NCBI GenBank assembly: GCA_964462675.1
Contig: CAYWYS010000004.1
Span: forward strand, 62,001-126,000
DNA from: XN24 sp964462675
GTDB lineage: Bacteria > Pseudomonadota > Gammaproteobacteria > Steroidobacterales > XN24
Direction: 5' to 3'
Length of the DNA: 64,000 bases
Shown here: in pieces, positions 1 through 9,319 of the stretch
Layout: the number at the start of each line of letters is the position of its first letter
Position numbering within the stretch: the first letter of the stretch is position 1
The notes under the pieces: model-generated
Database searches by the model: none
Told to the model about the DNA's origin: nothing
The model's input: only the letters and a program-made list of their open reading frames with translations
Program-made: the position numbers and the translations under genes

Positions 1-275
1 GCAGCATCCGCCCGCAGCAAGGGCTGAGCTACGTGGCCGCGCGCCTGCTGGCATCGGGATTCGTGCTGCCGCCGCGCGATCTCGAGGGACTGCACGCGGC
101 GCTGGTCGAGCGAGGCCTGGCCGCATACTTCGGCTCGGCGTCGCCGCCGGGCGACAGCGCCTACGCAGAGCTCGAGACCGTGACTGAAGAAGTGTTACAA
201 CGCATCGGCGCCGCCGCATCGCCGCGGCATCGCAGCGAAGAGCTGACGGAGGTGGTCCATGGACGGCAGGGCTGA
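1..275 (+). CDS. C-terminal fragment of an unrecognised protein
   Basis: The frame is open from base 3 at the window edge and ends at the TGA at 273-275, so about 90 C-terminal residues are visible. They form a mostly helical, Ala/Leu/Glu-rich stretch with no motif I recognise. The stop lies 17 bases inside the following 2-oxoglutarate oxygenase gene, which suggests co-transcription with it. No function can be assigned without the upstream part. Confidence 0.55.
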   Translation, partial: SIRPQQGLSYVAARLLASGFVLPPRDLEGLHAALVERGLAAYFGSASPPGDSAYAELETVTEEVLQRIGAAASPRHRSEELTEVVHGRQG

Positions 276-987
276 AACGCCGCTGATCGACGGCGGGCGG
301 CTGCAAGGCATTCCCGCACGCAGTTTCCGTGAGGCCGTGCCCTATCCGTGGCTGAGCCTGGAGGGTGTGCTGACACCGCAGGCCTTCGACCTGCTGCGCG
401 CCTCGTTGCCGCCGCTCGAGCTGATGAAGCCGAGCTTCGGCCGGACGCGTGCCCATGGCCAGCAGCCGCACGATCGTTACGCGCTGGAGTACCACCCCGA
501 TCTGCCGGTGCACCCGGCCTGGCACCAGCTCGTGACCGAGTTGCAAAGCGCGCCTTACCGGGACTGGCTGACCGAGCTGCTCGATACCACCAGTTATCGG
601 CTGAGCTTCCACTGGCACTACACGCCGCGCGGCTGTTCGGTCTCGCCGCACTGCGATGCCTGGCACAAGCTCGGCTCGCATATCTTCTATTTCAACACCG
701 AGACGGACTGGCTTCCCGAGTGGGGCGGTGACACGCTGGTTCTCGATGATGGCGGCCGCTATTCGCGGCGCAGCGCGCCGGGCTTCGAGGACTTCGAGCG
801 CTCGTGGTCGGCCAGCGCGATCGGCAATCGCTCACTGCTGTTCCAGCGGCAGGGCAACTCCTGGCACGGGGTACGCCCGGTGGCTTGCCCTGAGGGCCAG
901 CTGCGCAAGGTGTTCATCGTCGTCATCAATGCCGATACCCTGTTGGCCAAGGCACGTCGACTGCTGCGCAAGCCGGCTGGCTACTGA
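259..987 (+). CDS. 2-oxoglutarate/Fe(II)-dependent oxygenase
   Basis: This 242-residue protein has the double-stranded beta-helix signature of Fe(II)/2-oxoglutarate dioxygenases: an HxD iron-binding motif (H131-C132-D133, in SPHCDAWHKLGSH), a distal iron ligand H203 (SWHGV) and a downstream R216 suited to bind the 2-oxoglutarate carboxylate. There is no signal peptide, so it should act in the cytoplasm. Its substrate cannot be read from sequence. It overlaps the next gene by one base (TGATG) and precedes a DUF3108 protein and LptA/LptB-like genes, so modification of a lipid or glycan destined for the outer membrane is plausible but inferred. A general hydroxylase such as a peptidyl or small-molecule enzyme is the alternative. 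Confidence 0.8.
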   Translation: MDGRAETPLIDGGRLQGIPARSFREAVPYPWLSLEGVLTPQAFDLLRASLPPLELMKPSFGRTRAHGQQPHDRYALEYHPDLPVHPAWHQLVTELQSAPYRDWLTELLDTTSYRLSFHWHYTPRGCSVSPHCDAWHKLGSHIFYFNTETDWLPEWGGDTLVLDDGGRYSRRSAPGFEDFERSWSASAIGNRSLLFQRQGNSWHGVRPVACPEGQLRKVFIVVINADTLLAKARRLLRKPAGY

Positions 988-1784
988 TGCGGGCAGCGGC
1001 GAGACGCGCCGGGAGGCCCGGGTGCGCCGCGCTGGCCGCGATGCTGGCCCTTGCGCCGGCCCTCGCGGCTGAACCGGCCGTGCGGCTGCCGTCCGCTGAG
1101 GCATTGCCGCTGCCGGAGCACACGGCGCGTTACCTGGTCTCGCAGCGGGGCAAGGAGGCGGGCTACCTGGATCTCCGGCTCAGTCGGCGCGACGATGGCT
1201 CATACGAGTACGCCGCGACCACCAGGGCTACCGCGGTGCTGCTGCGTCTGCTCGGTGTGTCGGTTCGCGAGCACGGTCGCTTCGATTGGCACCAGGGGCA
1301 CATTCGCCCGGTGGCCTACAGCCAGGTCATCACGCGCCCGGGGCGGAACCGTTTCTGGGAGGCTGATTTTGACTGGCGGGCGATGCGGGCCACGGGCCAG
1401 AGCCATCGGGGCGAAATCGATGTGGCGTTGTCGCCCGAAGTGCTGGACCCCCTGACGCTGCGCCTGCAGCTGGCCGTGCTGATGGCGAATCCGGACGGAC
1501 CGGCCCCGGCCTACGAATTCCAGGTGCTGGAACGCGATCGCATCGAGGCACACGCTTTCTTGCTGCGCGCACTCGAGTCATATGCCTTCGCCTCCGGATG
1601 CTTGTCCGTCGCGCGCATGGAGCGGCTGCGCGAGGGCGACGACCGCAAGTACTACTCCTGGCATGCGGCGCAGTTCTACTGGCTGCCGGTGCGCATCCAG
1701 CAGGCCGGCGATGACCGCGAGGAGCTCGAGCTGCGGCTCAGCGAGACCTCGATCCCGCTGGTCGTCGAGGCGTGTCCGCGGTGA
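987..1784 (+). CDS. DUF3108 family exported protein
   Basis: A 265-residue protein with an N-terminal signal sequence (positively charged start, hydrophobic AALAAMLALAPALA, probable cleavage near residue 28). The rest is beta-strand-rich and fits the DUF3108 family: repeated alternation of hydrophobic and charged residues and a conserved-looking YYSWHAAQFYWLPVRI segment near the C terminus. DUF3108 proteins are periplasmic, with a lipocalin or LolA-like fold suspected. The gene takes the position that lptC has in the usual lptC-lptA-lptB order and overlaps lptA by four bases (GTGA), so a role in handing over lipid in the periplasm is a reasonable guess. Confidence 0.75.
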   Translation: MRAAARRAGRPGCAALAAMLALAPALAAEPAVRLPSAEALPLPEHTARYLVSQRGKEAGYLDLRLSRRDDGSYEYAATTRATAVLLRLLGVSVREHGRFDWHQGHIRPVAYSQVITRPGRNRFWEADFDWRAMRATGQSHRGEIDVALSPEVLDPLTLRLQLAVLMANPDGPAPAYEFQVLERDRIEAHAFLLRALESYAFASGCLSVARMERLREGDDRKYYSWHAAQFYWLPVRIQQAGDDREELELRLSETSIPLVVEACPR

Positions 1785-2274
1785 GCGCGCGTATCGCTTT
1801 GCAAGCCTTGGCGCTGGCGCTCGCGCTGGCGCTGCCGGGCGCCGGCGGGGCAGCCGATCGCGAGCATCCGATCGACATCTCCGCGCGCGATTCGCAGTAT
1901 GACGTCGGCGCCGGGGTGTGGAATTTCTCGGGCGAAGTGCGCATCGTCTACGGCAACGTCGAGGCGCATGGCGATGCGAGTACCGTGCAGCAACAGGACG
2001 AGGAGATCACCGGCATCGAGCTGCGCGGCAGCCCCGCCACCTGGCGCGAGATCCTGGATGACGGCCGCGAGATCACCGGCCAGGCGCAGGCGATCCGCTT
2101 CGATCCCGTCCGCGAGCTGCTTGTCATGACCGGCGACACCCGCGTGTGGCATCCGCGCGGCGTGTTCAGTGGCGACCAGCTCATCTACGACCTCGTCAGC
2201 CGGACGCTGAGCGGCGCAAGCGAGGCCGGCGGGCGCGTGCGCATGACCATCCAGCCGCCGGACCCCGCGCCAGA

Positions 2275-2278
<4 letters not shown>
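1781..2278 (+). CDS. lptA: LptA-like periplasmic LPS transport protein
   Basis: A 165-residue OstA/LptA-type protein. A hydrophobic signal sequence (ALALALALALPGAGGA) leads into a beta-jellyroll repeat region that starts with PIDISARDSQYDV, the usual LptA opening in which deposited lipid-contact strands begin. The E. coli protein is 185 residues, so length is normal. In the family LptA forms the periplasmic bridge that carries LPS from the inner-membrane LptBFG(C) machine to LptD. I chose the GTG at 1781 because it forms a GTGA overlap with the preceding stop; an in-frame GTG at 1772 is also possible. It overlaps lptB by four bases. Confidence 0.85.
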
Positions 2279-3009
<731 letters not shown>

Positions 3010-3634
3010 CCGGCGCGTAGGTCCGGAAGACGAGGTCCCACAATGGCGAACTCACGCCGTAGCGTGCGTTCTGGCCGGAGAAGTGGTGCCGCATGTGATA
3101 TTGCTTCAGGTAGCGCAGCGCGGGATGCCGCATCGGGAAGTGATGCGTTGCAAAGTGGATGTAGTCGTAGACCAGATAGCCCGCAACGAAGAAGGCCAGG
3201 AAAGGCTCATGCCACGGGTGCGGCAGCAGCAGGCTGAACAGCAGCCACAGCGCCACCATGATCGGAATGGCCCCTGCCGGCGGCATGACGAGGCGCGTCT
3301 TGTCGCCCGGCGAGTCGTGGTGCACGCCGTGGAAAAGGTACACCAGCCGCTGTCCGAGGCGACTTCTCGCGGGGTAATGAAACACGAAGCGGTGCAGCGC
3401 GTACTCCACAAAGGTCCAGGCCAGTAACCCCCCGCCGGCCGACGCCAGCAGCCCAGTCAGGCCCAGCTCGTGCACGAATGCCGAACGGTACAGCAGCCAG
3501 GCGATGACCGGCAGCCAGGTCAGCAGCGGCACGACCGGGTGAACGTGGCTCAGCGATTCGAGCACCGGGTTCCGGAACAGCCGGATCGAGCCTTGACGCG
3601 TGCTGTGGGCCGGCATGGGATCTCTTGCCTGGAC

Positions 3635-4171
3635 CTAGATCGTGTCCACCATGTACTGGACGGCGTCCCGGACCTGCTCGTCGCTCAGGTTCGAGAACCC
3701 GCCGCGCGGCGGCATGAAGCCGGCCTGGCCCTGGAAGCCCTCGATCGCGTGCCTGACCAGGGTGTCCATGCCCTGGTCGATGCGCGGCTGCCAGGCTGCG
3801 GCGTCACCGGTCTTCGGTGCGCCGGCAATCCCCATCCCATGGCAGGCCGTGCAGGCCGACTTGTAGACGGCCTCGCCATCGAGGTCGGCGGCAGCCTGCG
3901 CGGCTGCGGGCGCCGGCGCCATGGCCGCGGGCGCGACGCCGCCCGGATCACGCAGCGCGCTGTTGTCCCGTCCGGCGATCGCAACCTGGCCGATCGGCCG
4001 GATGCGTTCCTCGATCCGTTGCTGGAAGGCAGGGTCTTCCTTGAGGTGAGCCACCTGGTGGCGGTTCGCCAGCGAGGTCGCGAGGAAGAAAATGGCGATG
4101 GAAATCACCACCAGGATGCCGAGCACCACCATGAAGGTGTCGAAGAACTTGCGATCTGTTTCTGCGCTCAA
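3635..4171 (-). CDS. Membrane-anchored cytochrome c5 (c-type cytochrome)
   Basis: A 178-residue protein with one transmembrane helix (about residues 12-33), an Ala/Pro-rich linker (76-97) and a single c-type heme domain: C107-x-x-C110-H111 for covalent heme and M153 (GFMPPRGG) as the probable sixth ligand. This is the cytochrome c5/CycA type that carries electrons in the periplasm, tethered to the inner membrane. I chose the TTG at 4171 because related proteins begin MSAE-D-KFFDTFM and a purine-rich AGAGG lies just upstream; the frame stays open to 4372, but that part crosses the promoter at 4232-4260. It is transcribed divergently from the exported protein at 4388. Confidence 0.85.
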   Translation of the reverse strand: MSAETDRKFFDTFMVVLGILVVISIAIFFLATSLANRHQVAHLKEDPAFQQRIEERIRPIGQVAIAGRDNSALRDPGGVAPAAMAPAPAAAQAAADLDGEAVYKSACTACHGMGIAGAPKTGDAAAWQPRIDQGMDTLVRHAIEGFQGQAGFMPPRGGFSNLSDEQVRDAVQYMVDTI

Positions 4172-4231
4172 CGCCTCTTCCCCTCGAGCTTTGCGTAAAT
4201 CGCCGCTGATCCGGCGCCCCAAAACCCTGTG

Positions 4232-4260
4232 ATTATAGGGGTTGTTCTCGCGGGGACCAA
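4232..4260 (-). promoter_or_regulatory. Sigma70-type promoter for the cytochrome c5 gene
   Basis: On the minus strand there is a TTGGTC (4255-4260) and a perfect TATAAT (4232-4237) separated by exactly 17 bases, about 60 bases upstream of the TTG start at 4171. The -10 lies inside a small dyad (AACCC...GGGTT). In such GC-rich DNA a TATAAT by chance is rare, which supports a genuine promoter and also argues against the longer frame of the cytochrome gene. Confidence 0.65.
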
Positions 4261-4387
4261 ACCCCGTCCGGCCGGGGAGCAGCGCGTTTCGGCGCCTTGT
4301 GAGCGGTGCCTGCGCCAATGTAGACTCCGGCCCCAACCGGCGCCGGGTGTCGTCGGAAAGCCCCTCCGCCAATCCCAGGTAGCCGCC

Positions 4388-4882
4388 GTGAAATCAGCCT
4401 TCGCCGTCTTTTCCGCCGTTGTCGTACTGGCCCTTGCAGGATCCGCCCAGGCCCTGGCCGCCGCGGCACCGGACAAGCTCGATGCCGCCGTCGCGCAGGC
4501 GCGCGCGGCGCTGCAGGCGGAGCGCCGGGTCGTGATCCAGGGCAACATGGACTTCACGCCGGCCGAGAGCGAGGCCTTCTGGCCGATCTATGACCGCTAC
4601 GCGGCCGATCTGGCCAAGGTCGGCGACCTTCGCGTCCGGGTCATCAAGGATTACGCGGCCGCGTTCGACACCATGGACGACGCGACCGCCACGCGGCTGC
4701 TCAACGATCTGCTCAGCGTCCAGGAGAAGACCCTCAAGGTGCGGCGCCAGTACCAGCGCAAGTTCGGCAAGGCCCTGCCGCCGATCAAGCTCGCGCGCTT
4801 CTACCACATCGAGCACAAGCTCGACACGATCATCAATTTCCAGCTGGCCAGCGAGATTCCGCTGGTGACCTCGCCGCGCTGA
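4388..4882 (+). CDS. Exported hypothetical protein
   Basis: A 164-residue protein with a clear signal peptide (KSAFAVFSAVVVLALAGSAQALA, cleavage near residue 24). The mature part is entirely alpha-helical and charged and includes a region with F-x-P-x-E-x-x-x-F-W-P-I-Y followed by long amphipathic helices, reminiscent of small periplasmic helical proteins such as Spy/CpxP but without their LTxxQ repeats. No catalytic motif is visible. The GTG at 4388 is chosen because the signal peptide follows directly. It is divergent from cytochrome c5 and sits just upstream of tRNA-Arg. I do not recognise a named family. Confidence 0.75.
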   Translation: MKSAFAVFSAVVVLALAGSAQALAAAAPDKLDAAVAQARAALQAERRVVIQGNMDFTPAESEAFWPIYDRYAADLAKVGDLRVRVIKDYAAAFDTMDDATATRLLNDLLSVQEKTLKVRRQYQRKFGKALPPIKLARFYHIEHKLDTIINFQLASEIPLVTSPR

Positions 4883-4953
4883 CGCCAGCCGGGCGCCGTT
4901 CCGCATTGGACGCGGGCGGCGCCGAGCCGCTATCATCTCGCGCCTCCCCGCGT

Positions 4954-5030
4954 GCGCCCGTAGCTCAGTTGGATAGAGTGTTGGCCTCCGAAGCCAAAGG
5001 TCACTGGTTCGAATCCAGTCGGGCGCGCCA
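4954..5030 (+). tRNA. tRNA-Arg (anticodon CCG)
   Basis: A complete 77-nt cloverleaf. Acceptor arms GCGCCCG (4954-4960) and CGGGCGC (5020-5026) pair fully, followed by a G discriminator and an encoded CCA (5028-5030). The D-arm contains AGCTCAGTTGGATAGAG, the anticodon stem is TTGGC/GCCAA with loop CTCCGAA (anticodon CCG, reading CGG codons), and the T-arm has the invariant GGTTCGAATCC. A TATCAT box lies at 4931-4936 with a TTGGAC 19 bases further upstream, a possible promoter. A toxin-antitoxin pair begins only seven bases downstream on the other strand. Confidence 0.97.
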
Positions 5031-5036
5031 TAAAAA

Positions 5037-5366
5037 TCAGTCATCATCGGGCGACAACAGGTCCCCCGCAAAATCGCGGCCACTGTGCAATACGCGCAGC
5101 ACGTCGACGTAGTGCGGCCGATCGATATAGAAGATCAGGTACGGAAATCCTGGCACGCGCCAAAACCGCAGCTCAGGGAAATTCAGCATATAGCTCAGGC
5201 GCGGTGAACCGGCGACGGGATGCGTGGCGACGCTGTTGTAGGCGTCTTGCAGCGCTTCGATGAAATCTTCGGCCACCTTAATCCCGGCCTGGTTCGCGTA
5301 GTAGGCCGCAGCATGTTCAGTATCCTGCCGCGCCTCCGCGCGTGGCCGCAGAGGTTTCTGGGTCAC
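5037..5366 (-). CDS. ParE/RelE-type toxin
   Basis: A 109-residue toxin of the RelE/ParE fold: helical start (EARQDTEHAAAYYANQAG), then strands ending in the typical FPELRFWRVPGFPYLIFYI core and a C-terminal VDVLRVLHSGRDF segment. RelE-like members cleave mRNA on the ribosome and ParE-like members poison gyrase; sequence alone does not decide, but the VLRVLHSGRD ending favours ParE. It starts with GTG at 5366, overlapping the antitoxin stop by four bases (GTGA), so the antitoxin is made first. The gene ends seven bases from the tRNA-Arg 3' end. Confidence 0.85.
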   Translation of the reverse strand: MTQKPLRPRAEARQDTEHAAAYYANQAGIKVAEDFIEALQDAYNSVATHPVAGSPRLSYMLNFPELRFWRVPGFPYLIFYIDRPHYVDVLRVLHSGRDFAGDLLSPDDD

Positions 5367-5599
5367 CGCTTGACGGATTTACGAGCGTGCCGCTTGAGCC
5401 CGGCAAAGTAATCGGCATCGACTGGCTCGGTCAGCTCTGACTCGGCGCCGGTAACCAGCAGGGCTTTCAGCACCTCTCGCTCCCGATCCTTGCGGATGAG
5501 GTCCCGCACGTATTCGCTGGTGGTGCCGTACTTGCGCCGCACTTGCTCGTCAACGTATTCCCGAAGATGCTCGGGAAGAGAGATGTTCATGGTCGCCAT
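5363..5599 (-). CDS. ParD-type antitoxin
   Basis: A 78-residue ribbon-helix-helix protein. The N-terminal strand MNISLPEHLREYVDEQV followed by the GTTSEYVRDLIRKD helix pair is the ParD DNA-binding fold, and the acidic C-terminal tail (ESELTEPVDADYFAGLKRH) is the part expected to wrap the toxin. It should neutralise the ParE-type toxin translated next and repress the operon. ATG codons at 5599 and 5590 are both possible. Just upstream (5613-5632) a CCAAT...ATTGG inverted repeat in an A/T-rich patch is a candidate operator. Confidence 0.85.
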   Translation of the reverse strand: MATMNISLPEHLREYVDEQVRRKYGTTSEYVRDLIRKDREREVLKALLVTGAESELTEPVDADYFAGLKRHARKSVKR

Positions 5600-5690
5600 G
5601 CGCATCAGCCTACCAATCATGGCAAAAATTGGCAAGCCATTTGGCGACGGTACTGGCCGGCACAGGTCCCGCAATTACCCGGCAGTCACC

Positions 5691-6482
5691 TCACATGATC
5701 GGCGCCGTGTCCCGGTAGGCCTTCATCGTGCCCTCGTTGCCGGACAGGATCAGCGCCCCGGTGGCGTCGATGTCGAAGCTCGTGACCGCCTGCAGGATAC
5801 TGAAGAATTTCTGTTCCTGCGTCATCAGCGCCGGCGCGCAGGCCATCATCGTCGCGGCCGGGTGGGTGAAGCTCAGGCCTTCGCCGGTCAGCGTGAACCC
5901 GCCGGTGAAACGGTTGCACGAGCCGAGGCCGTAGGCCCGCGAATCCTCCGCAGAGAAGCCGAGCGTGATGCGCGAGCGGTCGATGATGCCGCCGCCGTCG
6001 AGGTCCTCGACGATCCAGTTGCCGCCGGTCAGCAGGCTGAGCGGCTCGCCGCCGCAGCCGCTCAGCCGCTCATCATCGGTCTGCACTTCGACCGCAAAGG
6101 GGTGCGGCATGCCGCTCATCGAGTCGCGGCACACGCCGCGCCTGATCGTGGCCACGATGCTGCGCGCCGCGTCGGCCGCACGGTAGCGCGTGACGCAACC
6201 CGCGTGCGCCACCTCCAGCACCGGCACGCTGACGCTATGTTGCCCGAACTGGGTGACCAGCTCGAGCCGGCCATCGCCCGCCGTGAGCATCCAGCTCGGC
6301 TCCTGGCCGAGTGCCCGAAATGGCTCGGCGGGCGCCGCGTTGTCCTCCGGGCAGGCCGGCTCGTCGGGTGGCTGCGCGGGCTCGGCTGCGGACGGCGCCG
6401 GTGAAACCGGCGACTGGCAGGCCGCCAGCGCCAGCACACAGGAGAAGACGATTGCGGGCAACAGGCGATGCGCTTGGTTCAT
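5691..6482 (-). CDS. META-domain (HslJ-like) outer-membrane lipoprotein
   Basis: A 263-residue lipoprotein: signal peptide with lipobox LAAC (C22), a Pro/Ala/Glu-rich tether to about residue 50, then a first beta domain with the E-P-SW motif (GQEPSWMLTA, the COG3650 type often fused to META) and a C-terminal META domain (about 145-255) with the characteristic LGSCNRFTGGFTL and MMACAPALMTQEQKFF. HslJ-like META domains are linked to envelope stress and novobiocin resistance in E. coli, but the molecular role is unknown. It is monocistronic, facing away from the sortase pair. Confidence 0.85.
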   Translation of the reverse strand: MNQAHRLLPAIVFSCVLALAACQSPVSPAPSAAEPAQPPDEPACPEDNAAPAEPFRALGQEPSWMLTAGDGRLELVTQFGQHSVSVPVLEVAHAGCVTRYRAADAARSIVATIRRGVCRDSMSGMPHPFAVEVQTDDERLSGCGGEPLSLLTGGNWIVEDLDGGGIIDRSRITLGFSAEDSRAYGLGSCNRFTGGFTLTGEGLSFTHPAATMMACAPALMTQEQKFFSILQAVTSFDIDATGALILSGNEGTMKAYRDTAPIM

Positions 6483-6692
6483 TGATCAATTCCCAGCGGG
6501 GTGGAGCGGTGTGCCATTGTCGAGTCAAGCGTCCGCCGGCGCCACCCCGGGGCCCCGTGAATTTGCCCTGAACGCGCCGCTGGCCACCTTTCGCCATGAT
6601 CGCTCCCTGTTTCGCCCGCGCGCGTGCGCGCCCCTGCCACGATCCTGGCGCCTCATGGCGCTTGCACGGTGGAACACTGGGAGTCCGGGAAC

Positions 6693-8711
6693 ATGCACAG
6701 CGACAAGGAAATCCACATTCCTCGCCCTGGCTGGCGCGCCCGCTGCACGCGCTGGCTGGCGCCGTTCATGCTCCTGTTGCCGGGGGTCGTGTGCTTGCCG
6801 GTGGAAGCCGCGACCGACCCATGGGCGGCCGGGGCGGGCAGCCTCTGGCTCAGGACCGCCGCGGAGGCCGAGCCGGTCGCGTCGCTGGTCGTGGACACGG
6901 CCATGCAGGTGCGCGTCACCGGCAGCGTCGCGCGCGTCGAGGTCACGCAACGTTTCACCAATCCGCTGGATGCCTGGGTCGAAGGCCTGTACGTGTTCCC
7001 GCTGTCCGCCGCCGCCGCGGTCGACGGCATGGAAATGCAGATTGGCGACCGCGTCATCCGCGGCGAGATCCAGCCGCGTGCCGCTGCTCGTGCAACTTAC
7101 GATGCCGCGCTCGCCGCGGGGCGGCGGGCCAGCCTCGTCGACCAGCATCGCCCCAACATGTTCACGACCGCGGTGGCGAACATCCCGCCGCGGGGCGCGG
7201 TCACGGTGCGCATCGCCTATCTCGAGCTCATCCCGTGGCGCGACGCGCGCTATACGCTGAAGCTGCCACTGGCGATCACGCCGCGCTACACGCCTGGCGC
7301 CACCGCGACGCCGGAGCGCGTGACAGCCCCGCTGCAACAGGCCCGTATCGAGGTCGAGCTGGCACCCGGCTTCGTGCTCGATTCGCTGCGCAGCCACCAT
7401 CACCCGGTCGCTGTCGCCGAGGATGCGGGTCGCGGCAGCTTTCGCATTGCGGCCCTGCGCGCGGCCGCCGACCGCGACTTCGAACTCAGCTGGGCGCCGG
7501 TCATCGCGCCTGACACGATGGCCGCGGTGTACGCGGAGCAGCACGACGGCACTACGCACGCGCTGGTCCTGCTGACGCCGCCGGAGGCGCCGGCCGGCGC
7601 GGCGCCGCCGCGCGAAGTCATCTTCATCATCGACACCTCCGGCTCGATGGGCGGGCCGCCGATCGCACAGGCGCAAGCAGCGCTGGCGCTCGGCATCGCG
7701 CAGCTCGGCCCGCGCGACAGCTTCAATATCATCCGCTTCAGCAGCGAAGCGCGTGCGCTGTTCCCGGAGTCGCGTCCCGCGGACGCGCAGTCCCGCGAGC
7801 TGGCGCAGCGCTTCGTCGCCTCGCTGCAGGCCAGCGGCGGCACCGAAATGCGGCCCGCGCTGGAGCTCGCATTCGGCATGCCGGTCGCCGCGGAAAAGCT
7901 GCGCCAGATCGTCTTCATCACCGACGGCAGCGTGGGCAACGAGGCGGAGATCGTGGCGCTGATCCAGCGCCGGCTCGGCGACGCGCGGCTGTTCACCGTC
8001 GGCATCGGCGCGGCGCCGAATGCCTGGTTCATGCAGGAAGCCGCCGCCGCGGGCCGCGGCAGCTACACCTTCATCGCCGAGGCCGGGCAGGCCGGCGAGC
8101 GCATGGTCGAGCTGTTCCGCAAGCTCGAGCGGCCGGCGCTGGTCGGGCTCGAGCTGCATTGGCCCGGTGGCGGCCGGCCGGAACTGGCGACGCCGCTGCC
8201 GAGGGACCTGTATGCCGGCGATCCCTTGGTGGTGGCGGTGCGCTTCGGCGCCGAGCCATTGCAGGGCATGTTGACGCTCAGCGGCCAGGACGGCGGCGGC
8301 GCATGGGTGCGCCAGGTGCCGATCGTGGCGCTGGCAGGGGAAGCCGGCATCGCACGGTTGTGGGCGCGCGAGCGGATCGCGGAACTGGCGCGCCGCAAGC
8401 GCCTCGGCGGCCGCGACACAGACGCGAGCGAGCTGGATGGCCAGGTACTCGCGCTGGCGCTGGCGTATGGCGTCGTCAGCGAGTTGACCAGCCTGGTCGC
8501 CGTGGATGCCACGCCGGCGCGTCCGCCCGGTGCGCCCGGCCGGCTGGAACAGGCGCCGACCTCCGCGCCGGCCGGTGGCGCATGGGGGCGCTCGGCCGGC
8601 TTCCCGGTGACCGCGACGGCGGCGCCGTTGTTGAGCTGGCTCGGCGCTATCGCGCTGCTGCTGGCCGGGCTGCTGTCAGTTGCGGGCCGCGTGCGGCAGC
8701 GCGCGCAGTGA
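6693..8711 (+). CDS. VIT/VWA sortase-target protein (proteobacterial sortase substrate)
   Basis: A 672-residue exported protein. A hydrophobic signal lies at about residues 20-38. A VIT domain follows (TQRFTNP, PLSAAAAVDGMEMQIGDRVIRGEI) and then a von Willebrand A domain with a complete MIDAS start at residue 314 (DTSGSMGG). The C terminus is a sorting signal: FPVTA at 637-641, a hydrophobic helix and a basic RVRQR tail. This matches the family of dedicated substrates of class GN sortases, though here the usual LPxTG-like motif is FPVTA. ATG at 6693 is chosen for the GGGAG upstream; an earlier in-frame ATG at 6624 is less likely. The sortase gene overlaps its stop (GTGA). Confidence 0.9.
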   Translation: MHSDKEIHIPRPGWRARCTRWLAPFMLLLPGVVCLPVEAATDPWAAGAGSLWLRTAAEAEPVASLVVDTAMQVRVTGSVARVEVTQRFTNPLDAWVEGLYVFPLSAAAAVDGMEMQIGDRVIRGEIQPRAAARATYDAALAAGRRASLVDQHRPNMFTTAVANIPPRGAVTVRIAYLELIPWRDARYTLKLPLAITPRYTPGATATPERVTAPLQQARIEVELAPGFVLDSLRSHHHPVAVAEDAGRGSFRIAALRAAADRDFELSWAPVIAPDTMAAVYAEQHDGTTHALVLLTPPEAPAGAAPPREVIFIIDTSGSMGGPPIAQAQAALALGIAQLGPRDSFNIIRFSSEARALFPESRPADAQSRELAQRFVASLQASGGTEMRPALELAFGMPVAAEKLRQIVFITDGSVGNEAEIVALIQRRLGDARLFTVGIGAAPNAWFMQEAAAAGRGSYTFIAEAGQAGERMVELFRKLERPALVGLELHWPGGGRPELATPLPRDLYAGDPLVVAVRFGAEPLQGMLTLSGQDGGGAWVRQVPIVALAGEAGIARLWARERIAELARRKRLGGRDTDASELDGQVLALALAYGVVSELTSLVAVDATPARPPGAPGRLEQAPTSAPAGGAWGRSAGFPVTATAAPLLSWLGAIALLLAGLLSVAGRVRQRAQ

Positions 8712-9319
8712 GCGCCGGTTGGCGGCGCTGGCGCGCGGCGCTGGTCGTGACGCTGCTGCTGGCCGGGAGTGCCAGCCTCGCACAGGCCGGCTGGATCCGC
8801 GCCAAGGCGGCGCTGGCGCAAGTGCTGGTCGCGCATGCCTTCGAACGCGCGCGGGACGGAGATCGGGGTGATCATCCGGCGCGCCCCTGGCCATGGGCCG
8901 ACACGCGCGTGGTGGCACGCCTGCACATGCCGCGTGCGGGCGGCACGCTGCTCGTGCTGTCCGGCGCAAGCGGGCGCAACCTCGCCTTCGGGCCGGCCCA
9001 CGACACGGCGAGCGTGCTGCCCGGCGAGCCGGGCAACAGCGTCATCGCCGGGCATCGGGATACGCATTTCCGGGCGCTGGAACGGCTGCAAATCGGGGAT
9101 CGTCTCGGCGTCGAGCTGGTCGACGGCCGCAGCATGGAGTTCGAGGTCACCGCGCTCGAGGTGGTCGACAGCAGGCGTTGGCGCATCGCACTGGATAGCC
9201 CCGCACCGCGCCTGACACTGGTGACCTGTTACCCGTTCGACGCGGCAGACCCCTCCGGGCCGATGCGATTCGTCGTCACCGCTGCTGCTGCTGCTACTGC
9301 AATGCGAAGCGTACCCTGA
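8708..9319 (+). CDS. Class GN sortase
   Basis: A 203-residue single-pass membrane transpeptidase. The N-terminal signal anchor (ALVVTLLLAGSASLAQAGWI) is followed by the sortase barrel with the catalytic triad visible as H116 (AGHRDTHF), C174 (LVTCYPFD) and R187 (PMRFVV). Class GN sortases occur in marine proteobacteria next to a single VIT/VWA substrate, exactly as here. Translation starts at GTG 8708 inside the substrate stop codon (GTGA), so both proteins should be made together. The last 26 bases overlap the convergent TonB-type gene. Confidence 0.92.
   Translation: MSAGWRRWRAALVVTLLLAGSASLAQAGWIRAKAALAQVLVAHAFERARDGDRGDHPARPWPWADTRVVARLHMPRAGGTLLVLSGASGRNLAFGPAHDTASVLPGEPGNSVIAGHRDTHFRALERLQIGDRLGVELVDGRSMEFEVTALEVVDSRRWRIALDSPAPRLTLVTCYPFDAADPSGPMRFVVTAAAAATAMRSVP

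Noticed and set aside
3635..4372. Longer cytochrome c5 frame with about 67 extra N-terminal residues
   Set aside because: The extension crosses a TTGGTC-17-TATAAT promoter and has no similarity to cytochrome c5 starts; the TTG at 4171 fits the family.
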